DNA of 45,023 nt from Collinsella bouchesdurhonensis. GTDB lineage: Bacteria; Actinomycetota; Coriobacteriia; Coriobacteriales; Coriobacteriaceae. The notes beneath the pieces are model-generated. The model had not been told where the DNA came from. It was given only the letters and a program-made list of their open reading frames with translations, and ran no database searches. The position numbers and the translations under genes are program-made. This document shows, one piece after another, positions 26,106 to 34,896 of this stretch; position 1 is the stretch's first letter; each line of letters starts with the position of its first letter. The stretch is taken from the NCBI RefSeq assembly GCF_900155365.1, contig NZ_LT699738.1, positions 1 to 45,023 on the forward strand, given 5' to 3'.

Positions 26106-26640
26106 GAGTAACCTCCTGAGTCGTAATCGTGGTCTTGCTGGGAAGGAAGCGCACGCGCACGGTTGCGCCCGCAGCGCCGAGCATAGTGTCGAGCGCACGA
26201 GTCACGCGCCCCTGGATACGCTGCGCGCGCTCGGTCAGGTTGTCTCTGCCAAGTGCGATGGCGTCGATATGAACGCGCACCTGATCGGCATCGCGACCGA
26301 TCACGCGGCCCTCGACCGACTCGATAAGCGCCGTAGGGTCTTGTGCTGCCGAGCGCGCCACCGATTCGATGGCGGCAAGGCTCACCTCGATATCGGGATT
26401 CGCCTGCGGATGCACGCACGTCACGACACGGCGGTGCGCCATCATGCGAATCGTCGCAGCCAGAGTACCCAAACCCAAGATGACCATGCACACGAGCAAA
26501 ACGATACGCACCGCGGGCTTTTGGAACAAGACCTCAATGTTGCGTGCCGCGGGCGAAAAGAGATAGCCAGCGAACATGGCAATGACCAAGGCACCTGAAA
26601 GCAGGTAGATAAGCGCGAGAATTCTTCTCAGTGCTCGCAT
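26098..26640 (-). CDS. amaP: Alkaline shock response membrane anchor AmaP-like protein
   Basis: A 180-residue protein with two N-terminal transmembrane segments (about 7-27 and 43-63) and a cytoplasmic domain with VSLAAIESVARSAAQDP and VRVHIDAIALGRDNL that resembles the Asp23 fold. AmaP anchors Asp23 to the membrane in staphylococci. First gene of the amaP-DUF2273-asp23 operon. Confidence 0.8.
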   Translation of the reverse strand: MRALRRILALIYLLSGALVIAMFAGYLFSPAARNIEVLFQKPAVRIVLLVCMVILGLGTLAATIRMMAHRRVVTCVHPQANPDIEVSLAAIESVARSAAQDPTALIESVEGRVIGRDADQVRVHIDAIALGRDNLTERAQRIQGRVTRALDTMLGAAGATVRVRFLPSKTTITTQEVTRE

Positions 26641-26742
26641 GCCCTGTTCCTTTCGTCCAATAGCTCAACAGCCTTAAGGCTTTCGTATACCCGTATGTCC
26701 CGCGCGCGTTGCACGCCTCAACAACTCTTTAAGAATAAACGA

Positions 26743-26783
26743 ATCGGGCCGGGTCTGTGTGATTTACACAGACCCGGCCCGAT
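26743..26783 (-). terminator. Strong hairpin terminator after yebC
   Basis: An 18-bp perfect stem (26743-26760 with 26766-26783) with a five-base loop lies 40 bases after the yebC stop. The T-tract on the leftward side is weak (TTCGTTTATTC), so termination may depend on the stem. Confidence 0.7.
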
Positions 26784-26823
26784 AACAATCCTGTCACATT
26801 GTGCAACGGCGCAACAGCTCCTG

Positions 26824-27630
26824 CTACTCCTCCTCGAGGGCGGCAATGACCTCGTCGGTCATGTCCATGGTGTGGTACACATCCTGGACGTCGTCGAGCT
26901 CCTCAAGGCGGTCAACCAGACGCTGGACCTTCTTGGCGTCGGCGCCGGAAACCTCGGTCGGGGTGGTGGGGACCATGGTAAGCTCGGAACCCTTGACCTC
27001 GATGCCCTGGGCAGCAAGAGCCTTGGAAACAGCCATCAGGTCGCCGGGGTTGGTCCAAACGATCCACTCGTCGCCAGCGTCCTCGTAGTCCTCGCCGCCG
27101 GCCTCGGCCACGGCCATCATGAACTCGTCCTCGTCACCAGCAGCGCCGTTGGCGATCATGGTCTCCTTCTTGGCGTTGGGGTCGAGGATCTCCTTGACAA
27201 CAACAACCTGACCCTTGCGCTCGAACTGGAAGGAAACGGAACCGGAAGTACCCAGGTTGCCGCCGGCATGAGAGAAGGCGGAGCGAACATCGGCAGCCGT
27301 GCGGTTGCGGTTGTCGGTCAGGCACTCAACGTAAACAGCGACGCCTGCGGGACCGTAGCCCTCATAGGAGATGCTCTCGTAAACGGCAGCGTCGGCACCG
27401 GCACCAAAGGCCTTGTCGATAGCAGACTTGATCTTGTCCTTGGGCATGGACTGAGCCTTTGCCTTGTCGACAGCGGCAGCAAGGGAAGCGTTGTTCTCGG
27501 GGTTGGGATCGTTACCCAGGCGAGCGGCAACGGTGATGTTACGGCTCAGCTTGGAGAACAGGGCAGAACGCTTGGCGTCCTGAGCGCCCTTACGATGCTT
27601 GGTAGTGGCCCACTTAGAGTGTCCGGACAT
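26824..27630 (-). CDS. yebC: YebC/PmpR-family protein
   Basis: A 268-residue protein starting MSGHSKWATTKHRKGAQDAKR, the diagnostic N-terminus of the YebC/PmpR family. The family was named as transcriptional regulators, and YebC-type proteins have more recently been linked to translation of proline-rich stretches. The middle has YEGYGPAGVAVYVECLTDNRNRT. It is about 20 residues longer than most members because of an acidic insertion (GGEDYEDAGDEWIVWT). The conserved neighbour ruvC is absent. Confidence 0.92.
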   Translation of the reverse strand: MSGHSKWATTKHRKGAQDAKRSALFSKLSRNITVAARLGNDPNPENNASLAAAVDKAKAQSMPKDKIKSAIDKAFGAGADAAVYESISYEGYGPAGVAVYVECLTDNRNRTAADVRSAFSHAGGNLGTSGSVSFQFERKGQVVVVKEILDPNAKKETMIANGAAGDEDEFMMAVAEAGGEDYEDAGDEWIVWTNPGDLMAVSKALAAQGIEVKGSELTMVPTTPTEVSGADAKKVQRLVDRLEELDDVQDVYHTMDMTDEVIAALEEE

Positions 27631-27842
27631 TCGAGTCTCCTTCTACACGATCACACCCGCGCGGGTGCATCGCGCGAGGATTGCAAACATACGGAATGCA
27701 TGATATACCACGCGGCGGGCGCGATAAAGTCTCCTCTTTTTGCCTGCACGCAATCGCTACGCACAAGGCGGCACTCCGAGCGATATAGAGAGCCATCACA
27801 ATGGCTATACTGTGGTGCAATGCAAAGCCGAAAGGAGCACCC

Positions 27843-28316
27843 ATGCCATCAGCTAAGCGCCAAAACGTCATCAGTTGGGACGAGTTCTTCATGCGCGTGG
27901 CAATTGCCGCACAGCTTAGGAGCAAAGATCCCAATACGCAGGTGGGCGCTTGCATTGCAAGCACCAACCACCGCATCCTCTCGGTGGGCTATAACGGGAC
28001 GCCCTCTGCCCTCAACGACGACGATTTTCCCTGGGGCACCTCGGACGACCCGCTCGAGGACAAGCACAACTACGTGGTGCACGCCGAGGCAAACGCCGTG
28101 CTTAACTACCGCGGCAGCCTGCGCGACCTTGAGGGCTCCACGGTCTACGTGACGCTCTTTCCCTGCCATGATTGTGCGAAGATCCTCGCGCAGGTGGGTA
28201 TCGGCGAAGTGGTCTACCTCGACAACAAATACGCCGATACCGACGACGGACGCATCAGCCGCCGCATTCTCGATTCCTGCGGCATCACCTACCGGCAGGT
28301 TCTTGTCGACGCATAG
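27843..28316 (+). CDS. dCMP deaminase / ComEB-like cytidine deaminase-fold protein
   Basis: A 157-residue zinc-dependent deaminase. The zinc and catalytic residues are His80 and Glu82 (VVHAEANAVL) and Cys108/Cys111 (LFPCHDC). The N-terminal SKDPNTQVGACI and YNGTP motifs are typical of dCMP deaminases, which make dUMP for thymidylate synthesis; the Gram-positive relative ComEB lies in competence operons but no competence gene is near here. The ATG at 27843 has AAAGGAG upstream. Diverges from yebC. Confidence 0.88.
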   Translation: MPSAKRQNVISWDEFFMRVAIAAQLRSKDPNTQVGACIASTNHRILSVGYNGTPSALNDDDFPWGTSDDPLEDKHNYVVHAEANAVLNYRGSLRDLEGSTVYVTLFPCHDCAKILAQVGIGEVVYLDNKYADTDDGRISRRILDSCGITYRQVLVDA

Positions 28317-28324
28317 TCACAACG

Positions 28325-28367
28325 ACGCCTCGCACCCATCGAATCCGACGGTTGCGAGGCGTTTCTA
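28325..28367 (+). terminator. Terminator after the dCMP deaminase gene
   Basis: ACGCCTCGCA (28325-28334) pairs with TGCGAGGCGT (28353-28362), followed by TTCTAT. It starts eight bases after the stop and separates the gene from the convergent lgt. Confidence 0.7.
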
Positions 28368-28414
28368 TCACACGGCAACGGCTCCATACCATGGCAGCCT
28401 CACCGTTTCTCTCA

Positions 28415-29236
28415 CTATTTCTCCAGGTAATCGCATTGCGGGCGCGCCTTGCGCTGCGCGTAGACGATAAGTACCGCGCCCGCCACCACAAGTGGCAGGG
28501 AAAGCAATTGGCCCATGGTTATAACGCCGCCCAAGAGATATCCCAGCTGGGCATCGGGCACGCGCACAAACTCGATCAGAAACCGCACGATACCGTAGCC
28601 CATCACAAAAACGCCCATGAACGTGCCCTGCGGCAACACAGGTTTGCGACGGCTCAGAATCTGCAGCACGCAAAAGAGCACAATGCCCTCGAGCAGGGCC
28701 TCGTAAAGCTGGGACGGATGCCGCGGCATCGTGCCCGCAGCGCCGCCAAAGACCACGCCCCATGGCAGATCGGTGGGCTTGCCCCACAGCTCACCGTTCA
28801 CAAAGTTCGCAAAGCGGCCGAGCATGAGAGCGAGCGGGGCCCCGCATACCGCGAGGTCGGCAACGGTCCATGCCGAGATCTTGTAGATGCGGCATGCGAT
28901 GGTTCCACCCACGATGCCGCCCACCAGGCCGCCATGAAAGCTCATACCGCCCTCGTTGACGGCAAAGACCTCGAGCGGATGCGCCAGGTAGTAGCCGTCA
29001 CCATAAAAGACAACGTAGAACAGGCGTGCGCCGATAATCAGGCCAAAGACCACGCCTACAACCACGCTTACCAGGTCATCAATCGTCAGATTAAGGCCCC
29101 AGCGTCGCTGCGTGCGATACATCACCACGCCCGTGATGATAGCCCCCACGATATAGGCGATTCCGTACCAGTAGATAGTAATGGGACCGGCCGATATCGC
29201 CACGGGGTCCAAGCTTTGATACAACTCGTTGAGCAC
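28415..29236 (-). CDS. lgt: Prolipoprotein diacylglyceryl transferase
   Basis: A 273-residue membrane enzyme that transfers diacylglycerol to the lipobox cysteine of prelipoproteins. About seven hydrophobic segments are present. Signature residues: GGMSFHGGLVGG with His101, the Lgt signature GRFANFVNGELWG (140-152) and HPSQLYEALLEG. Length is normal. A probable substrate, the lipoprotein at 30050-31039, lies nearby. It is followed by no gene on its strand before the terminator at 28325. Confidence 0.94.
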   Translation of the reverse strand: MLNELYQSLDPVAISAGPITIYWYGIAYIVGAIITGVVMYRTQRRWGLNLTIDDLVSVVVGVVFGLIIGARLFYVVFYGDGYYLAHPLEVFAVNEGGMSFHGGLVGGIVGGTIACRIYKISAWTVADLAVCGAPLALMLGRFANFVNGELWGKPTDLPWGVVFGGAAGTMPRHPSQLYEALLEGIVLFCVLQILSRRKPVLPQGTFMGVFVMGYGIVRFLIEFVRVPDAQLGYLLGGVITMGQLLSLPLVVAGAVLIVYAQRKARPQCDYLEK

Positions 29237-29377
29237 GATGTCCTCTTGTCTTTTGCTGTCGCCAGATACGTCGCCGTTATACCAAGCGGGCGCCCGCTTA
29301 ATGCGAACGCCCGCGACTTACATGTGCCCGCAGCCCCTTACGGGAGTGAGCGCAAATCGAATCAAATCGCCGTCGTC

Positions 29378-29656
29378 TTAGAACGGCTCGTACTCGTCCA
29401 ACATGTCTGCGGCCTCGCCGGGAAGATTGGTGGCGACAACGCGCGTGACACCGGGCACGTGCTCCTTCAAAACGCGCTCAATACCCATGGAGAGCGTGAG
29501 CTGGCTCATGGGGCAGCCGGCGCAAGCACCTTGCAGCTCCAACGACACCACGCCGTCCTCGTCAACACCAACGTACTCGAGGTCACCGCCATCGGCCTGA
29601 AGGTTAGGGCGAATCTCGTCGAGGACCTTCTTGAGATATTCTTCGTCAACAGCCAC
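29378..29656 (-). CDS. NifU C-terminal-type Fe-S scaffold protein
   Basis: A 92-residue protein of the Nfu/NifU C-terminal family, with the Fe-S binding CxxC in LQGACAGCPMSQ (Cys45, Cys48). These proteins carry and deliver 4Fe-4S clusters to apo-enzymes. The start is the GTG at 29656 (MAVDEEYLKKVLDEIRP), chosen because AGGAG lies seven bases upstream; an earlier ATG at 29719 would add 21 unrelated residues. A stand-alone minimal form. Candidate clients in this window include the multi-cluster protein at 13838-15100 and LeuC. Confidence 0.88.
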   Translation of the reverse strand: MAVDEEYLKKVLDEIRPNLQADGGDLEYVGVDEDGVVSLELQGACAGCPMSQLTLSMGIERVLKEHVPGVTRVVATNLPGEAADMLDEYEPF

Positions 29657-30049
29657 AGGGGCTCCTTTCGTCTTGATATCTTGATACCCTGCGCTGGCGC
29701 TCATGCCGCCGGCGCTCATGCATCATATGCACTCATATAGTACATGCTTGCAGACCCATGCGCGAGGTCACGCTCGGCACCGGTTTGTGATTCTCCGCCA
29801 TTTTTCATAGAGCGGAAATGTCCGCGGCAACAGTCGTGTACCCAAAAATAAACACCCATCACCTTGAAGATTAACAATTGGTAACAAACGCTCAACCGTT
29901 GACCTTTGTTTCCACGCTATTGAGCACGTATACGTATGATATTGAACATCGCACGCAGTATCTTAAGCGTTATGCGCGCTGCGGTCGGACGGCACGAATA
30001 AACAGCGCGCCCAACAGCTTTGATCAACGACTTGAAAGGGTTGATTACC
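29657..30049. other. 393-base intergenic region before the ABC importer
   Basis: No gene supported. A palindrome ACGTATACGT (29926-29935) and a TTGACC (29899-29904) are visible but no well-spaced promoter could be assigned. No T-box leader was recognised. GAAAGGG at 30034-30040 is the ribosome site of the importer's first gene. Confidence 0.4.
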
Positions 30050-31039
30050 ATGGCGAACATCAGCAGAAGGAACTTCATCGCCAGCGCCGGCCTGCTCCTG
30101 GCGGGCACGCTTGTGGGCTGCGGCTCAAACGGCTCCTCCACCGGCAGCGCCGCCGGCTCTGCAGCATCTGGCACCACCTACACCATTGGCGTGATTCAGC
30201 TCACCGAGCACAGCGCGCTCGACGCCGCCAACAAAGGTTTTGTCGAGGCCCTCAAGAAAAGCGGCCTGAACGTCAAGTTCGACCAGCAAAACGCCCAAAA
30301 CGACCAGTCTGCCTGCCAGACCATCAGCTCTAAGTTCGTGAGCGACGGCGTCGACCTCATTTACGCGATCGCCACGCCCGCCGCACAGGCAGCCGCGGCA
30401 GCGACTACCGATATCCCCATCGTGGGTTGCGCCATCACCGACTACGCCGCCTCCGGCCTCGTGCAGGATAACGACAAGCCCGGCACCAACGTCACCGGCG
30501 CCTCCGACCTCACCCCGGTCGCCGAGCAGCTCGAGATGATGCAGAAGGTGCTGCCCGACGTTAAAAAGGTCGGCCTGCTCTACTGCACCGCCGAGTCCAA
30601 CTCCGACGTCCAGATCAAGGCCGCTAAGGCGGAGCTCGACAAGCTCGGCATCGAGTACGCCGACTTCACCGTCTCCAGCTCCAATGAGATTCAGTCCGTG
30701 GTCGAATCTGCCGTGGGCAAGGTCGATGCGCTCTACTCCCCCACCGACAACACCATCGCCGCGGGCGCCGCGCAGGTCGGCCAGATCTGCAAGGAGAACA
30801 AGCTTCCGTTCATCGCTGGCGAGGAAGGCATGTGCAACGCCGGTGGCCTGTTCACCCTCTCCATCAACTACAAGGATCTGGGCAGCGCCGCAGGCAAGAT
30901 GGCCATCAAGATCTTGAAGGGCGAGGCCAAGCCCGAGGATATGCCCATCGAGCACCTTTCCGCCAAGAGCCTCGTCGTCGTAAAGAACGATGAGATGGCA
31001 AAGGCCATCGGCGTCGATCTTTCCGCCCTCGACGCATAA
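30050..31039 (+). CDS. ABC importer substrate-binding lipoprotein (COG2984 type)
   Basis: A 329-residue lipoprotein. The signal peptide has SRRNF (a twin-arginine-like motif) at 5-9, a hydrophobic stretch, and the lipobox LVGC with Cys24, so it is probably lipidated by Lgt and may use the Tat route. A Ser/Gly linker follows, then the periplasmic-binding fold (YTIGVIQLTEHSALDAANKGFVEALKK... IPIVGCAITDYAASGL... SPTDNTIAA). This family (PF04392) includes the tryptophan/tyrosine binding proteins TrpX and unknown-substrate relatives. First gene of a three-gene importer. Substrate not determinable here. Confidence 0.88.
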   Translation: MANISRRNFIASAGLLLAGTLVGCGSNGSSTGSAAGSAASGTTYTIGVIQLTEHSALDAANKGFVEALKKSGLNVKFDQQNAQNDQSACQTISSKFVSDGVDLIYAIATPAAQAAAAATTDIPIVGCAITDYAASGLVQDNDKPGTNVTGASDLTPVAEQLEMMQKVLPDVKKVGLLYCTAESNSDVQIKAAKAELDKLGIEYADFTVSSSNEIQSVVESAVGKVDALYSPTDNTIAAGAAQVGQICKENKLPFIAGEEGMCNAGGLFTLSINYKDLGSAAGKMAIKILKGEAKPEDMPIEHLSAKSLVVVKNDEMAKAIGVDLSALDA

Positions 31040-31210
31040 GGTCCGGCGGTTAGCTCGAGCCTGCGCTTGTCACTCTCCGCGCCGCGACGCGCCCGTCCAT
31101 GGGTCCGTTGCGGCGTCTTTGATATCCCACGCTATTATCTAACGGTATTTGTATTTTGAGCGCACTCCCCCGGCGGGAACGCTCCGACGTCACATAAGGA
31201 GGCACATCGC

Positions 31211-32134
31211 ATGTCCGTCGCATTGCAGGGCGCCATCTCACAAGGCATCCTCTGGGGCATCATGGTGCTCGGCGTGTTCATCACGTTCCGTCTGCTCGAC
31301 ATCCCCGATATGACCGTAGACGGCAGCTTCGCCCTGGGCGGAAGTGTCGTGGCGGTGCTTATCGTCAACGCACATGTTCATCCCGCTGTAGCCATTCTTG
31401 CCGGCATGATTGCAGGCGGCCTGGCTGGAGCCATCACGGGCGTTCTCACCACGGTGTTCGAGATTCCCGCCATCCTCGCGGGTATTCTCACCCAGATCTC
31501 GCTGTGGTCCATCAACTTGCGCATCATGGGCAAGTCCAACACCCCGCTTCTAGCCAACGACACGATCTTCTCCGACGCGTCCAGGCTAACGGGGCTGCCC
31601 CAAAGCACCGTATCGGCTCTTATGGGCATCATCATCGCCATTGTCATCGTGGCCGTGCTCTACTGGTTCTTTGGAACCGAGATCGGTTCTGCCCTGCGCG
31701 CCACTGGCAACAACGAGGACATGATTCGCGCGCTTGGCGTCAACACGAACCGCACCAAGATGATCGCCCTCGTGCTCTCCAACGCACTCGTGGGCCTTGC
31801 AGGCGGCCTTATCTGCCAGAGCCAGAAGTACGCCGATATCGGCATGGGCACCGGCGCCATCGTCATCGGCCTTGCCGCCATCGTTATCGGTGAGGTCCTG
31901 GGACGTCTGCTGCCCGGCGGCCTCACCAAGTTCGGCGCGCGCCTGGCAGCCGCCGTCGTGGGCTCTGTGGTCTACTTCCTTATCCGCGCCTTCGTGCTGC
32001 AGATGGGCATGGACGCCAACGACATGAAGCTGCTCTCGGCTGTCATCGTCGTGCTTGCGCTGTGCATCCCCGTTGTTTGGGAGAAGTACAAACTGCGCAG
32101 CTCTTACTCGAGGGGAGATGATCAGGATGCTTAA
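31211..32134 (+). CDS. ABC importer permease (COG4120 type)
   Basis: A 307-residue permease with about eight to nine hydrophobic segments, similar in type to branched-chain-amino-acid-like permeases: FRLLDIPDMTVDGSFALGGSV near the start, then GSALRATGNNEDMIRALGVNTNRTK, the cytoplasmic coupling loop for the ATPase, and GLAAIVIGEVLGRLL. The ATG at 31211 has AAGGAGG at 31197-31203. It ends inside the ATPase start, giving coupled translation. Confidence 0.88.
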   Translation: MSVALQGAISQGILWGIMVLGVFITFRLLDIPDMTVDGSFALGGSVVAVLIVNAHVHPAVAILAGMIAGGLAGAITGVLTTVFEIPAILAGILTQISLWSINLRIMGKSNTPLLANDTIFSDASRLTGLPQSTVSALMGIIIAIVIVAVLYWFFGTEIGSALRATGNNEDMIRALGVNTNRTKMIALVLSNALVGLAGGLICQSQKYADIGMGTGAIVIGLAAIVIGEVLGRLLPGGLTKFGARLAAAVVGSVVYFLIRAFVLQMGMDANDMKLLSAVIVVLALCIPVVWEKYKLRSSYSRGDDQDA

Positions 32135-32921
32135 GCTCTCCCGCGTCAAGAAGACGTTCAACAAGGGCACCGTCACCGAGAAGCGCGCCCTCACCGGTGT
32201 TGACCTTGTCCTCAACGACGGCGACTTCGTTACTGTGATCGGCGGCAACGGCGCCGGCAAGTCCACGCTGCTCAATATGATCGCCGGTGTATATCCTCTC
32301 GACTCGGGCGTAATCGAGCTCGACGGTAAAGACATTTCGCGCATGACCGAACCCCAACGCGCCAAGTACCTGGGCCGCGTGTTCCAAGACCCTATGCGTG
32401 GCACTGCCGCCGACATGCAGATCGTCGAGAACCTGGCACTCGCCAAGCGCCGCGGCCTGCATCGCGGTCTTGCCTGGGGCGTCACCAAGGAGGAAAAAGC
32501 TGAGTTCCCGGCACTCCTTAAGAAGCTCGACTTGGGCCTCGATACGCGCATGGAAGCTAAGGTCGGTCTGCTTTCGGGCGGACAGCGTCAGGCCCTCACC
32601 CTGTTGATGGCCACCCTCACACAGCCCAAGCTGCTGCTGCTTGACGAGCACACCGCAGCGCTTGACCCCAAAACTGCATCCAAGGTCCTCAATCTCACCG
32701 AAGAGATCGTCGCCGAGAACAATCTCACCACGCTGATGGTCACGCACAATATGAACGATGCCATCCGCTTGGGCAACCGCCTCATCATGATGCACGAGGG
32801 CCACGTTATCTACGACGTTGCCGGCGAAGAAAAGAAATCGCTCACCGTTCCCGACCTGCTACAGAAGTTCGAAGAGGTCAGCGGTGGCGAATTCGCTAAC
32901 GACCGCATGCTATTGAGCTAA
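32127..32921 (+). CDS. ABC importer ATPase (COG1101 type)
   Basis: A 264-residue ATPase. Walker A GGNGAGKST (39-47), Q-loop FQDPM (85-89), signature LSGGQRQAL (148-156) and Walker B LLLLDEHTAALD (168-179); the usual Pro after DE is replaced by His. The start ATG 32127 (MLKLSRV) has AGGGGAG nine bases upstream; ATG 32118 is directly adjacent to that site and unlikely. It overlaps the permease by eight bases. Last gene of the importer operon, followed by a clear terminator. Confidence 0.92.
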   Translation: MLKLSRVKKTFNKGTVTEKRALTGVDLVLNDGDFVTVIGGNGAGKSTLLNMIAGVYPLDSGVIELDGKDISRMTEPQRAKYLGRVFQDPMRGTAADMQIVENLALAKRRGLHRGLAWGVTKEEKAEFPALLKKLDLGLDTRMEAKVGLLSGGQRQALTLLMATLTQPKLLLLDEHTAALDPKTASKVLNLTEEIVAENNLTTLMVTHNMNDAIRLGNRLIMMHEGHVIYDVAGEEKKSLTVPDLLQKFEEVSGGEFANDRMLLS

Positions 32922-32974
32922 TTCAAGCGCACATGTGCGTCTGCAAAGGACCGCGATTCTAAACAGCCTGTTTT

Positions 32975-33009
32975 ACGGGGCGCCGAAGCTAATTCGGTGC
33001 CCCGTTTTT
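32975..33009 (+). terminator. Intrinsic terminator of the ABC importer operon
   Basis: A 13-bp stem with one G-T pair (32975-32987 with 32993-33005) and a five-base loop is followed by a run of T. Confidence 0.88.
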
Positions 33010-33029
33010 AGTAGCTCGTTTCAAAACTC

Positions 33030-33157
33030 TTCGAAGTGCGTACCCTAAACTAAAATTGCCGAGTAGACCCTTCTATTCGCGTGATAAAAGCCAAGGATTA
33101 CAGAGGGTTAAATAATTTGTATACTCAGCCCTTTTGATTTAGGGTACGCACTTCGAA
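33030..33157. repeat. 128-bp MITE-like element with 20-bp perfect terminal inverted repeats
   Basis: TTCGAAGTGCGTACCCTAAA (33030-33049) is the exact reverse complement of 33138-33157. The next 19 bases inward match in about 14 positions, so arms of nearly 40 bases surround a short AT-rich middle. No coding capacity. AAAAC and GTTTT continue the symmetry just outside after two unmatched bases. The base composition is more AT-rich than the neighbours. It could be a miniature transposable element, or a structured RNA region; no clear target-site duplication was found. Confidence 0.65.
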
Positions 33158-33272
33158 TTGTTTTATTGAAGTAGCATTTTACAAGGGCATTAAGCTTTTT
33201 AGTTTTGCGACAGACTGCCGTGAAATGCCCATTATCTTTTGCATGGTCGCAGAGCGCGCGGGCCCCACCGCC

Positions 33273-33318
33273 AAAAAACGCCGCAGCGGCTCCCGAAAAA
33301 ACGAAGAGCCGCTGCGGC
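33273..33318 (-). terminator. Terminator after the transglutaminase-like gene
   Basis: GCCGCAGCGGCTC (33280-33292) pairs with GAGCCGCTGCGGC (33306-33318); on the minus strand the hairpin is followed by GTTTTTTGG. It lies 28 bases after the gene's stop. Confidence 0.85.
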
Positions 33319-33345
33319 AGCACTTAAAATCGCGAAAGCTACTGG

Positions 33346-34734
33346 CTAGAGGGTTTCCATAGTCGCCGTGACCTCGGCCTCGCGGTCGTACGACGTCATG
33401 CCGACGCCGTCCACGCACAGCTCGCCCATCTGATTGTCAAAGGGATCGTCGCGCAATGCTGGGTCGGCAGGCGTGAGCGGAGCAAAGAAGCGCGCATTGG
33501 CGGGCATGCGCCAGGGCCCCAGATTTCCAAAATAGAAATGCCTGCGGGCGTCGTCCCCCTCGCGGCGCGCCGCGGAGCCAAAGGAGCAATCGGCCCAAAG
33601 CCAGCCCAGGCCCTCAATGTAGAACATCGCCCAATCGTGGCAGCCCACCGAATCGGGCTTTACGTACAAACCGCTCTGCCAGCGTGCCGGCACACCGCCT
33701 AAGCGGCACAGCGTGATAAACGTGCAGGCAAACACGCCGCAATCGGCACGGCGAGAACGTGCACATGAATCCGCAATGCTATCCAGCAGCACGTAGGCCG
33801 GCTGATAACGGTAATCCACATTCTGCGTAACCCACAGATACGCCGCACGGGCGCGCTCGAGCATATCCTCAGCCGGAATATCTGCATAGAGACGCCCAGC
33901 GACCGAGCGAAGATACGGAGTAAACACCAGATGCGGCTCCTCGGCGGCAAGATCCTCTGGCGTAGGAGCGGGCGCGGGCGCAAACGGCGCGTCCCATACG
34001 GGAGCAACGGGATTGTCTGCCCACAGATCTACATAGGGAGCGCGAATGGTGTACTCATACTCGACAAAGAACGAACGCTCACCCTGCACATCCCAGTGGA
34101 CCGTGCGCTGCGGCGCTGTCGCAGGCGCAACCTGCGCACCATCGGTTGCATCGACAAGCTTGATATCCGCCACCTGTTGACCGGAAGGATACGGAATCCA
34201 TGCCATGACGTGCGTCTCGGGGTCCACATCAACATCCTTGCCCACGCTAAGCGTATGGCGCACGCGCACGCGGCGACAGGCGTATCCCTTTGAGCGCATC
34301 TCGTCGAGCACGGCGAGCTGATCTGCGCGATCGATTGGCGGACAAGCAAGACCCGGAACGTCATTAGGGTACAGACGCAGCGACTCCACACAACTTTGCA
34401 AGAAACGTTGCTCGCCGTCCACGTAACGCCAATCAAGACGCTCGTGATCGATAAGGGCATCCAGCTCGGCATCGCCAAACTCAGGCCACTCAGCGCGAAT
34501 CTGCCCGATAACATCAGCGCGTGTCAAACAAAAATCGCGGCGCGTGCGCAGCAGGCGAGCATATTCCGCACGAAGGCAAGGCTCCATCTCGGGACGGTTC
34601 CCCATCTCGAGCTCCTCTTCGATAAGACGAAGCGCACGGTCATACTCCCCCGCGACGATAAAACGCGCGATATGCGGCGGCAGGCCATCGTTCAAATGGC
34701 GAAAATCGTCGTTCACGGTCACTACCTGCTGCAT
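33346..34734 (-). CDS. Transglutaminase-like domain protein
   Basis: A 462-residue protein. Residues 1-130 are helical and Arg/Glu-rich, 155-230 look like a beta domain, and a transglutaminase-like papain-fold core lies at about 285-385. The probable triad is Cys332 (ADCGVFACTFITLCRLGGVPARW), His366 (CHDWAMFYI) and Asp382 (LWADCSFG). Bacterial members act as proteases, amidases or cross-linkers; the substrate is not known. There is no signal peptide, so it is probably cytoplasmic. The ATG at 34734 lacks a strong ribosome site (GGGGGC), so the start is less certain. No functional partner adjacent. Confidence 0.75.
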   Translation of the reverse strand: MQQVVTVNDDFRHLNDGLPPHIARFIVAGEYDRALRLIEEELEMGNRPEMEPCLRAEYARLLRTRRDFCLTRADVIGQIRAEWPEFGDAELDALIDHERLDWRYVDGEQRFLQSCVESLRLYPNDVPGLACPPIDRADQLAVLDEMRSKGYACRRVRVRHTLSVGKDVDVDPETHVMAWIPYPSGQQVADIKLVDATDGAQVAPATAPQRTVHWDVQGERSFFVEYEYTIRAPYVDLWADNPVAPVWDAPFAPAPAPTPEDLAAEEPHLVFTPYLRSVAGRLYADIPAEDMLERARAAYLWVTQNVDYRYQPAYVLLDSIADSCARSRRADCGVFACTFITLCRLGGVPARWQSGLYVKPDSVGCHDWAMFYIEGLGWLWADCSFGSAARREGDDARRHFYFGNLGPWRMPANARFFAPLTPADPALRDDPFDNQMGELCVDGVGMTSYDREAEVTATMETL

Positions 34735-34896
34735 GGTGCCCCCACTCCAGTGCGGCGCCGCATCAGCGCCCACAACACGCGAGCCGGCGCCACCATTCCA
34801 TACAGGCGTGCCGACTCCTCAATGCAATATGCCCAAACGCAAGGCACTCCGCTTGCCCGACCGAACATGCGGAGTGCCAACATTCTGGCTTCTAGC

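Noticed and set aside
29657-30049. T-box leader for an amino-acid importer
   Set aside because: No T-box core sequence or specifier-loop arrangement was visible in the leader.
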